Source: Porphyra umbilicalis (Eukaryota > Rhodophyta > Bangiophyceae > Bangiales > Bangiaceae). From it: a stretch of DNA of 64,000 nucleotides. Both the position numbers and the translations under genes were made by a program. The notes beneath the pieces were generated by a model that saw only the letters and a list, made by a program, of their open reading frames with translations, did not search any database and was not told the DNA's origin. Position 1 is the first letter of the stretch, and the number at the start of each line of letters is the position of its first letter. This document shows positions 1 through 9,900 of this stretch, piece by piece. The stretch covers positions 124,001 to 188,000 of the forward strand of contig KV918886.1 of NCBI GenBank assembly GCA_002049455.2, read 5' to 3'.

Positions 1-773
1 CCCCCGCCCCGTCGGCGCGCGCCCCGGAGGCCCGTGTGACGCGGCCTGGTCCGTGCCAGCCCAGGCACTAAGGGGCACACACGGGCTTGAGCGGCAACCA
101 ATAGTTCATCTGGCCCACATGTGTGACACGCGTCGGATCGAGGTGGCCCGGGGACTACCGCGCTCGTTGCAGCAAGGCGAGTTGTGGAGATGACCCTGCT
201 TGTGCTTGGTGATAAACATACAGGAAAAGTACGAGTCGTCGCTCGATTGCCCCCGATGCAGATGTACTGTATGTGGCTGCAAGTACATAAATAAGCATCA
301 GATCATGAAAGTAAGGTTGGTGGCATTTGTGTGCTCAATCGGACGGCTTACTCCCTTACTTCCTCGGTTGCAAATTGAAAAGCACAGCGCTATCTGAACA
401 GAGCGCGCGCTCTCTCGCCGACCACTGCGCGCGCTCTCTCGCCGATCAGAGCACGCACTTTCCCTGCGGCCACGGCGAGCGCGCCCGTTTTACACGCGGG
501 TCTTGATGCCTTTTTGGGCGCCCTCCGAGTCCGCACCCGTGTGGCCAGCGGTTAACGCGGCCGTTGATCTCGTGTCGTTGCGTGTTGCGCATCCGCTGGG
601 GGACAGCAGCAGGGAGACGAGCGAGAGCCAGCTCACTCGACTCATTGGCTCGAGGTGCGGTGTGATTTTTGTCAAGGAGCGGGAAGACGAGGTGGGATTC
701 CGGCGACGGCGGAGGGTGCATGCTCGGTTCAAAGTGCGAGAGACATGGCGTCGGGGGCAGCCGGTGGCGTTAG
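1..773. other. No supportable gene; short tandem repeat
   Basis: Open frames here lack ATG starts or protein-like composition. The only structure I see is a 19-bp GCGCGCGCTCTCTCGCCGA-type unit present twice, at about 403-421 and 427-445. The stretch may hold the 5' end of the next gene: a plausible splice acceptor (ccgtcag) lies just before position 805. Confidence 0.5.
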
Positions 774-2645
774 TACTCTGCCTACGGGGCATCGCTGCCG
801 TCAGGCAGTGTGGCCGTCCTGAGAGGTGCTGCCAAGGGACCTGATGCCTCCCCCCTCCAACTCCCGGTGCTGGACATCGGCCCACGACGCTCCAAGCGCA
901 CCCTCATGGCGGAGAAGGTCATCGAGTCACTCTTTCTGCCGTCTGACCCGCAGACATCCAGCTCGCCTGAAACTGGTGTGCTCACCATGGTGCCGGTCCT
1001 CTCGGTGGAGAAGGGACTGAGCTCCAAGATCTTCGTAGCCTACAAGTCAACCGGCGGGCAGAGCCGCAATCTCACCAACCAGCTCTCGTCTCACTTTAGT
1101 ATTTGCACCTACGAGTGGGTAGAGTACCCTTGCTCTGACGTGGACGCTTGCCCCAACGTCCCGCGCGCTGTAGTGGAGCGGGCGCACACCACCCTTGAGC
1201 CGGGGGACGCCGACCAGTTTGCTGTTTACGAGAAGCTGTTCGCGAGTGCCCACTCCGAGGCGCCAGACGCGGACACGGCGCAGCAGGCGCTGGCCCGAGA
1301 GTGGGACAAGTACACGTCGGTCGTCGTCCCTTTCATCCACAGGGCGTGCCCTAGTGTCATCTGCTCCGGCCTCCCCACTCCCCCCGAAGGCCAGGTTGTC
1401 ACCATCCGGTCGTCTGACAAAAAGGTCTTGGGGTGTCCCGGCTACTCGTCGACTAACCGCATGGGGCACAAGAACTCATCCATCACCAACGTCCACGACC
1501 TGACGAACATTGAGACTTGGATTGGCGAGGGGAGGTACGTATTTGTGTGCTCGGTTTGCGTTTCTCGTCGCGGGCCTAGCTACGAACTCTCTGTACCGCA
1601 CGTGATTCTGAACTTCTTATCCTTTCAGAGGTGTCGCTATTCGAAGCCTGGCGTCTGTTCCCTTTTGAACGTTACAGACAGGTTACAAGCATTCCTGCAG
1701 GTGTCAGCACCAGCCAGCCGTGCATGACCGTCCGCGTGGCGGGCTCACGCTTCAAGTGCAAGGACCACGCGGGGGAGGCGCTGGCGCTCTCTTCCCGCTC
1801 CAAAGGCAGCAACGTGCCCCACATTGGCACCCCCCGGCTGGATGACGGCGCCCGGGACTTGCCGGGAAGCTTCCTCATCCTTTTTGTTGGCGCCTACACG
1901 CACTCTCCCTTACTCATCATCACTTCCACCCGCTGTCTGCTTCTCACCGCCGCAGATGTGAGGCAACAGCACCATGTTTCCCTCGTGGCCGAAAAGGAGG
2001 ACGTCCCTGACAAGCTGGCCGATGTGTACGGCCGGGTGACTGCCACAGTGCCGCAAACGGCTCTAAGGTACGCTCGCCGGCAGGCGGCTGCGGGGCGGCA
2101 TCCCCGGGGACAAGGCCACGACGCAGCGCTCCAAATGGTTGCGCGGGCGGTGACGGCGAGGGATTCTCACTTGAGGGCCCCTGTTGTGTCAGCGGAGATG
2201 GGCTACATCTTCCCCTCTTTCTTTGAGAGCAACGTGCGCCGGGTGGCGAACGGCGTGCTCGCCCTCGAAATAGATGAATGCTTCAAGGCAGGAGTCGGCG
2301 GGGCTTGCACGGGGCGGCGACTTTTTCGTTCTGGCCATCACCGCGACGATCAACAACAAAGGTATGACGCTCGCCCGCTTTTTCATCCAGCGCGCCACGC
2401 GGTAGGTGGCACGCACGTGCTACAAACTGTTATTCCAGGAGGTGCTCAAAATCAACCCAAAGTGGGCGCCATGGCACGTGCTTGTGGCGCGGAAGCTGCT
2501 GGTCGTCGACCCGAGCATTAACGGCCCCCCGGCGGCGGCGGTCGCCCGCCAAGTCACTGAGTTGGTGCACAAGATGAACTCGGGAGTCCTGGTCGGCGTC
2601 ACTGTGAAGCGGGAGGTAGAAAGGTGGATGCGTTGGTTTACTTAG
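774..2645 (+). pseudogene. Unrecognised protein-coding remnant, several exons or frames
   Basis: I do not recognise the family. Protein-like sequence runs in one frame from about 804 to 1533 (includes SSKIFVAYKSTGG, WDKYTSVVVPFIH and SITNVHDLTNIETW), then stops at a good donor-like GTACGT at 1534. A second frame is open from 1631 to about 2285 (DVRQQHHVSLVAEKEDVPDK near 1955, MGYIFPSFFESNVRRVANG near 2200). From about 2300 protein-like sequence returns in the first frame (FFVLAITATINNKGMTL, then EVLKINPKWAPWHVL), with an in-frame TAG at 2401-2403. No ATG start is convincing and the exon phases do not join cleanly. I infer a decayed gene or transposon ORF. An expressed gene with several small introns is the alternative. 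Confidence 0.4.
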
Positions 2646-3331
2646 ATGGCGGTCTTGGGCCCGCTAGGACCGCCTGATATACCCCAGATGAACCTTTTTC
2701 CAGTCGCAGGGAAGACCCTCCTCTCAGTGCTCTCCCGGGCACTGCCACTCCCCGCGTGTGCAGGGCCTGCGGCGCACCTCCCACAGCGGAGCATGCGCCT
2801 TCCTTGTGCTAAGCCGCCCACCGCCGCACAATTCAGTCACCACGCCGCGCAGAATCTCCCCGAGCTCACCACAAGGAGGGGGGGGCTCACCGAGCGATAC
2901 ACAATCAATTACAGGCAAGTACAAGTCATACAACAATAGAATTAAACAAGTGCACGGGCTTGAGTCACCATAAGCCCACGTGTAAGCACAGCTCCACTGA
3001 AAATCCCGAGCAGAGCTCAAAACGCACAATTTCATGGAAGTTAATTTACGTTTACCGGATCGGGCAGTATCAATACCGTCCCGAGCACTCAGCGTCTATT
3101 TTTTCTTGGACGGTAACGCTACCGTCCAACAAAAACATTCGCCAATAGTGCAAAAAATAAAAGCGACTCAGTCGACCACCGCCGACTCGGACAGCAACAT
3201 GACATACCCCAGCTGACCGTCCGGCCACCACAACCGGCCCCAACCGCCGCAGAGCCGATGCCAAACGCAAAGTGTACGCGCCCTGTCGCCTTGGTCGCTC
3301 CGCCACAGACCTCCGCCGACCACGGAGGGGC
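2646..3331. other. Spacer without a recognised gene
   Basis: The sequence is less GC-rich than its neighbours, with several short AT-rich patches. No open frame has family-like motifs. It separates the unrecognised plus-strand remnant from the minus-strand copia fragment and may include decayed retrotransposon 3' sequence or LTR, but I could not identify matching LTR ends. Confidence 0.4.
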
Positions 3332-4030
3332 TCAGCACGTGGAAGCAGGACGTGGGGCCGGCGTAGCGCCAAGCCCCGAGGTGCCCAGATCCGCGCCTAC
3401 GCCGATGACGCGCCGAAACAGGATGAACGCCGGGGCCGGTAGCGGCTTCATCAGCCCATCTGCCGGCATGTCCACGCTAGGGAGGAAGTAGAACGTCACA
3501 TCCCTGCGCTCCACGTAGTCACGCACCATGTGGCACGCGACGTCCACGTACTTGGTACGCCCGGTGGCTTCGGCCTTGTTGACCAAGGCGAGGCAAGCCT
3601 GGTTGTCTTTCCCGATCGACACGGCCACGCCATCGACGCCCAGAGCCGACAGCAGCTTGCGTAGCCACAGCGCCTCCTTGGTTTCCATCGCGGCGGCCAC
3701 GTACTCCGCTTCGGCCGTCGAGGTTGCTACCGTCGACTTGCGCTTGCTTGCCCACGTGATGGGCCCGCCATTGAGGGTGAAGACGAAGCCTGTCGTCGAC
3801 CCATGGCCGTCAAAGGCGCCCGCTCAGTCGGCATCGAAAAACCCCTGCAGCGGCTTGCTGCCGCCGTAGACCACCCCAAGACGGGTTATCCCGCGCAGGT
3901 AGCGCAATACCCCCTTTGCTGCGCGCATGTGGTCCTGCTCAGGGCACGACATGAACCGCGACAGTACCCCCACGGCAAAGGCGATGTGGAGTGGGCGGGT
4001 GCGATGGTCGGCTGGTATCCATCTCGGGCG
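3332..4030 (-). pseudogene. Ty1/copia retrotransposon pol fragment (RT end plus RNase H)
   Basis: Read on the minus strand this is the C-terminal part of a copia polyprotein. RPLHIAFAVGVLSRF and AAKGVLRYLRGI match the end of the reverse transcriptase connection region. Next come GSTTGFVFTLNGGPITWASK, STVATSTAEAEYVAAAMETKE, and DNQACLALVNKAEATGRTKY followed by FYFLPSVDMPADGLMKPL, the usual RNase H order. Between DAD and AGAFDG the expected tryptophan codon is TGA (about 3827-3829), so the frame is broken. No gag, protease, integrase or LTR was found beside it. Clearly a dead fragment; the exact ends are approximate. Confidence 0.88.
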
Positions 4031-4202
4031 CTTTTGGGAGCCTTGCGAGCACTTGAGCGCCACCAGCGACTGGCGAGCCGCAGGTGCAGGCGCCGGCTCT
4101 GGCTGCTGGCGACGGTCTTCGGAGAGCGTCTCCACAGGGGGAGTTGGGGGGCTCGAAAGGCACAGAGAAGACGTTTACAAAGGGGATTGAGACCCAACAA
4201 AG

Positions 4203-5290
4203 TCACGGAGAGGCGGCCGATGCGTTCGACTTGGCGTCGAGGTCCTTGAAGAGACGACAAATATCCTCGTCTCCCGCGCGCATCTCCACAATAGACTGTT
4301 CCATAGATACAAGCACAGCGGGCAAAGTCAACTGCACACTCACGGCGCACGCCATCAGCATGTCACACAAAACTTCATACGACAACGTCTTGTTGCCCAC
4401 CGAAGCTCCCGTGTACATCTTACCGGGACCTACAAAAGCAGCGAAGGCATCCTTTACCTTGACCGAGTCACCCGCCGCGCCGAGCAAGCCGACATACCGC
4501 ACGGCGGCGCACTTCAGCTCCTTACCCTTGATCTGTAAAAATGGACTGGCCGATCCAAGCACATCGGCATCCACCCCCAACCGCGCCCCCAAGTCCCACC
4601 TCCTTCTCGCGTCGACGCCACTCCCCTCGAATCGCCGCCGAGTAGCTCGGCAGCTTCTTGAGCTGCTCCTGGAGGGCGGCGACGACGCTGGCCCGACTCC
4701 CGCTCACGTCTACTGCCGCCAACGCGCCCGGCGGCGGCTCTGAGCGCTGGCCGCTGCTCTGACTCACAGACTCGGCCGCGAAAGCCCCTAGAACACCGGC
4801 CGCCGGTTGCGAGACCCCGTCATCTTGCAGCGCTGCAGCAACTTCGTGCGACGTGCGCACCGTAGGAGACGCCGCCGCCCCACCTAAGCCGGTCAGATCC
4901 ACGATCTCGGTCTGCGAAATGTGCGTTTGAAAAAGGTTACCATCCGATGGCACGAGCGCCGCCAGTCGCTGCTTGTTCACGCGAGCCGCCTCCTTTTACA
5001 CCCGCTGCGTTGGGCTCAAAGTGTTCAGGTATAAGGCCATGCGCACGTGCATGGCCTCCAAGTTGTGCTCCACGCATGCCCCTTTCGGCACGATGCCCCC
5101 ACACACGTTTTCATTCGACGTGTCTCCGTGCCTCTTCTTGTCGCACACCGGCCACGCCCCAGAGCACTTGCGGCACGACCTATCGTTGCAGCCGCACAGG
5201 ATGTCAGGCGCGTTCTCAATCGGGCATCGACGAAAATTGTGGTCAGTCAGGCGGCAGACGCCGCACCGCCGGACTTGGCGGACATCTGCC
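4203..5290 (-). pseudogene. Cys-rich protein remnant of unknown family
   Basis: On the minus strand the reading starts just after an acceptor-like ttgttctggcag near 5290. It gives a Cys/His-rich block (RRCGVCRLTDHNFRRCP, then LCGCNDRSCRKCSGAWPVC, then NVCGGIVPKGACVEHNLEAM) that looks like a small zinc-binding domain. An in-frame TAA at 4996-4998 interrupts it. The frame then continues through NKQRLAALVPSDGNLFQTH to LQEQLKKLPSYSAAIRGEW. A one-base shift near 4590-4610 is needed to enter the last part (LGVDADVLGSASPFLQIKG to DICRLFKDLDAKS), which ends at 4203. The family is unknown to me. It lies next to a copia fragment, so a transposon origin is possible. Confidence 0.45.
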
Positions 5291-6970
5291 AGAACAAGAA
5301 AGACAGAAGATCAAAGACATTCAATAAAAATCCATCCATAAGCAGCGTAGAAACGGGAGCACAAGAGTCTGGCGGTGCGCGCGCTGCAGGATGCCACAAC
5401 CAAGGCGTCACTTGACTCGTCACCGCGGACGCTCTTCCCAGTAGGACTCGGCAGAGATGGAAATGAACATCAATAGCAGCAGGGGCCATAATTGTAAATG
5501 GGGACAAGCCGCGTTTTGACTGCTCGCCGCCAGTGCCTGCAAGCTCCATGACGAGGCACGCTGCACACACGAGTAGTGACGACGAGGTGGAGAAAAGAGA
5601 GGAGGTGACGAGGCGTTGAGAGTACCAATAGGCTGCCAAGCGGTGTCATTGCCGAGTATCGTGGTGTGGGACAGGCCGTCATAGTTGCTGTCAGCGACGC
5701 TGGACATCGCAAGCTGTGCTGACCACGGCTTGTTTTGCCATGCGCTGCTCGCCGACGGCGTGCGACGACGACGGCGTCGCAAGAATGCGAGCATTGTGCA
5801 AACTGAAACGACCAGCTCAATCGACTAACATTGACGGTCGCCTTTGATACTGACATGGAAACATTAGGATTGTTCGTGAACAGCAAAGTCCCCCTCTTGA
5901 CCTTGACTTGCACCAGGTCGGCCAAATATGAGAAAGCAACAGTAGGGCGCCTCACTTGCGAGTGCCCGATGGCTGGAAATGGCAGTGACACGCAGCACGC
6001 CGTCGGATTGAGACTGACGGGCTTCCTGCCCGCAATAAGATAGCGCAGCAAGGGGGACTCGACACACACACAGTCTAGACAGTGGGACTGCAGAACAATG
6101 AAGCCATGGCAGGAAAGGGTACAGCGATCTCACCCCAATTTACGCAGGGGAGAAACAGAAGGGGAAACCTCGGAGCAGTCACAGCGGCTCCAAAAGCATG
6201 ACCGGCGGTGGTTAAAAGATATTCAGAAGCGCAGAACACGGTCGTTCGTCGCCTTGGAAGAAGAGGTTTGATAACACTCATTCCTGGGCTCGGGTAAAAT
6301 GATTATTATCAACCCCTTGATTTTCATTCGTATCGGGCGATGTGTATTAATCATAATCATTGGTCATGATTATCGTTATTGTGCGCCTTTACAACAGAAC
6401 AGAAGCACGCTGAAAAATGACAGAAGTCCAATGGAGTCGACCTTCGACGTGACAAGCCAACTTACTACGCCTCCTGAGCAAAGCTACGAGCGTGACTTCG
6501 GCAGGGTTGCAGGCTACGTTCCTGCCGAAAGAAGACAGTGCCGAAACCGCCGCCGCTGAGCGGCAGCTGATGGTGAGAAATGACGGTGGGGCCGAAGCGA
6601 CATGTTCCTCTGGATGGTGAGACTCAGGTCTGGCCTGAGCGCTTGCTCGAGAATACACCGTGGCTTCGACCAAGCGTCCTCCTGCGGTCCAGTCGCCTCA
6701 CGGGCAATGAAAAATACATAGGAGGCCAACGTGAATCGACCACTCCTGGCAATCTCGCTCAGATGTACGATGTACGATGCCATGTGGCAATTGTGTACTC
6801 ATGCCATGGCAACCTTGGCTTCTTCTGCAGAGGCCAGTCTTGTCTCAATTCAAATATCGCACCTCAGCTGTGCGTTTGACAGGAGCATCACTGGGGCATC
6901 GTTCGTAATTCTCTCAATTTGGCACAATTTGGTTTACGGGGTGCTACCTACACCCGCTGGCAACAATTGA
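5291..6970. other. Spacer upstream of the helicase gene, no recognised gene
   Basis: A 199-codon minus-strand open frame (5470-6069) has no recognisable motif and low-information composition, so I do not call it. The region is only moderately GC-rich. It has an AT-rich patch near 6300-6380 with an exact inverted repeat, ATAATCAT-5 bp-ATGATTAT, at 6353-6373. Its 3' part presumably contains the helicase promoter, but no TATA-like or other motif stands out. Confidence 0.45.
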
Positions 6971-9900
6971 ATGCCTGCAGCCGCCGTCGTCCAACCAAAC
7001 ACAGCCGCCAGCGGGGCGTGTGGGGCGGCACAGGCACGCGATTCACGGATTCACGAGGGAGAGGCCAACGCAGCCCTCTTGGGCCGCCGTCCGCGCCACA
7101 GTGGGAGTTTCTGTGGCCGCAGCCCACGCAAGACGGCCAGCGTCGACCATCCACGTTGCGCCACGACGAGTGTCACCGACGGCGGCGGCGGCGGCGACAG
7201 CAGCGGCCGGGGCGGTGGGTGCAACACACAGCGCGCCTCCACACACCCTCACAGCCGACGGCGGCGGGCGCGCACTCGGGGGGTAGTCGCCAAGGAGAGG
7301 AGCAGGCAGAGAGGCGTGTCAGCGGCGACAGGCTCGCGACAGCGCAGCGGCGTGGAGGTGGCCATTCGTACTGGCCGCGCGGACTCTCACCGTCTTGTTC
7401 GCAGCCGAATCGCGTGCACAGAGCGGGAGACGGACAACCAGCCGCTCGGACCGGCAGTGGCAGCATTAGTGGCGGCAGCGGCATCGGCAGCAGCGGCCGG
7501 AGGCGTCACGGTAGCCGGCAGCATTAGCGGTATGGCACCCCGGCGGCCCGGGCACGACGGCCAAACCGTGCATGGGCGGGACATGGGCTTGTTCCACGCC
7601 CGCCGCGTGGGCGGGCGGCCCAACCGAGGGGGCGGTCGAGCCAATGGGGGGGGCGGCGCTCCTGGAAGCGGCGGCGGTGGAGGTGGGGGCGGTGGAGGTG
7701 GTGGTGGCGGAGGTGGTGGCGGAGGTGGTGGCGGTGGCGGTGGCGGTGGTGGCCGCAAGGGCGGAGGCCGCAAGGGCCGCAAGTCGGGTGGTGGCGGCGG
7801 CGGCGGCGGCGGTGGCAATCAGGCCCCAAAAACGGCGGAGGAGAAGAAGCAATCCAAGCACGCGTCCCGGCTGGTGGACGACGCGCCGCAGCGGTTGGAG
7901 GTGTCGCCCAAGGTCGCTGCATTCATTGACGCGGCAGCCCGGCGTGACGCTGATGGTGTCAACAGCAGCACGCAGCGGCCGCCGATCAACTTTCAGCGAC
8001 GGCCGCTGTTTAACTCTCGGCGGGGTGAGGATGGCGTGCCTGGGGCGGGAGCAGGCGACCGGATGGACGTGGAGGGAGCCCCCGGCGAACGAGAAGCGCC
8101 TGAGGACACCCTCCAGGTACTGGATGGCAACGCCGTGGACGGCATAGCCACGGGCAAGATGGCGGCCACCCGGCGCAAGTTGCCCGCCTGGCAGGCGCGG
8201 GAGGAGATGATCCGCACAGTCGCGGCCAACCCCGTGACGGTCGTGTCAGGCGAGACGGGCTGCGGCAAGTCGACTCAAGTGCCCCAGTTTCTCCTTGACG
8301 GCCTGGCGGGCCTACTTGACGCGCCCAAATCGAGGGGCGGCGGCCGTGGCGCGTCGAGCTCTGCGTCGGTCGTGTGCACGCAGCCGCGTCGCATTTCCGC
8401 TATCGCGGTTGCGGAGCGCGTCGCCTCCGAGCGCGGGGAGGCGGCGGGCAAGACGGTTGGCTACGCCATCCGCCTTGAGACGCGCGCGTCTGCGGCGACG
8501 CGCCTGCTCTTTTGTACGACGGGTGTGTTGCTGCGGAGGTTGCAGGACGACCAAACGCTCGACGGCGTCAAGGCCATCATCGTCGACGAAATTCATGAGC
8601 GGTCCCTCGAGACAGACCTGCTTCTTGTGCTCTTGCGGCGGTTGCTTCGGAGCCGCGCGCGTTCCTCCCTGCGGGTGGTGCTCATGAGTGCGACGCTCAA
8701 TGCCGCGGCATTTGCGTCTTACTTTGGGGATAACACTCCTATCATCTCCATCCCGGGCGCGGTATTCCCTGTTGCGCGGTACTACTTGGAGCACGCGGTT
8801 GAGCGCGTGCGGTACGTACACATTCCGGAATCCCGCCGGGGTGGGGGCGGCGGCGGTGGCTTCCGCGGCGGCGGTGGTGGTGGTGGCGGTGGCGGTGGTC
8901 GCCGTGACGAGCGCGCGTACGTCGAGTCGGCGGCGGTGACTCTGCGGGCCAAGACTGGGTCGGCGTTTTCGGACCGGACCATTGCTTCCCTGCGGACGCT
9001 CGAAGACGACGATTCGGTGCCGCTGCCGCTAATCAAGTCACTCCTTGAGGACATTGTTGCGGCGTCGGGCGCCCCCGGTGGCGACCAGTACCCGTCGCTC
9101 GCTGGGGTGGGCGCAGCGGCGGGCCAGCCACCGCCCACTGCCAGCGGCGTGGGCGGCGGTAGCTATGGGCGATGGAAGTCCGGTGGTGGTAGTGCTGGCG
9201 GAATGCGGTCGAGCGGCTTCGGTGGCGACTCAGTACCGTCGGTTGGGGCGGACCTGGCGCAGATGCGGCGGGAGGACATTTTGTCCGCCGAGTCGACTGG
9301 CGCTGTGCTGGTGTTTCTCCCCGGCTGGGATGACATCCGCAAGCTGCTCGCGTTGTTGCAGCAGAGCTCCACGTTTGGCAACAGCAACCGCTTCCTGCTG
9401 CTCCCGCTGCACGGATCACTCGCCAACGAGGCCCAGCGGCTGGTCTTTGACCGCCCTCCTCCGGGCGTCCGCAAGATCGTGCTGTCGACCAACGTAGCCG
9501 AGACGTCGGTGACCATTGACGACGTGACAGTCGTCATCGACTCGGGGCGCCACAAGCACAAGTCGTATGACGCGGCGGCGAATGTTGGGGCGCTGCTGCC
9601 CGAGTGGATTTCCCGCGCGTCGGCCCGCCAGCGGCGGGGCCGTGCGGGGCGTGTCCAGCCGGGGGTCTGTTATCATCTCTTTTCGTCGGTACATCACGAG
9701 GCGCTCCCCGAGTACCCTGAGCCAGAGATGCGTCGCACACCTCTCGATAACCTGTGCCTGCAGGTAGCGGCGCTGCAAGTCGGGCCGCTGTCGCCATTTC
9801 TCGCGCAAGCGCCGGACCCGCCGGCGCCGCAGGCGGTGGCACACGCGGTGGCCCTGCTTACGACTCTCGGCGCCATGTCACCCCGCGACGGGTCGCTGAC

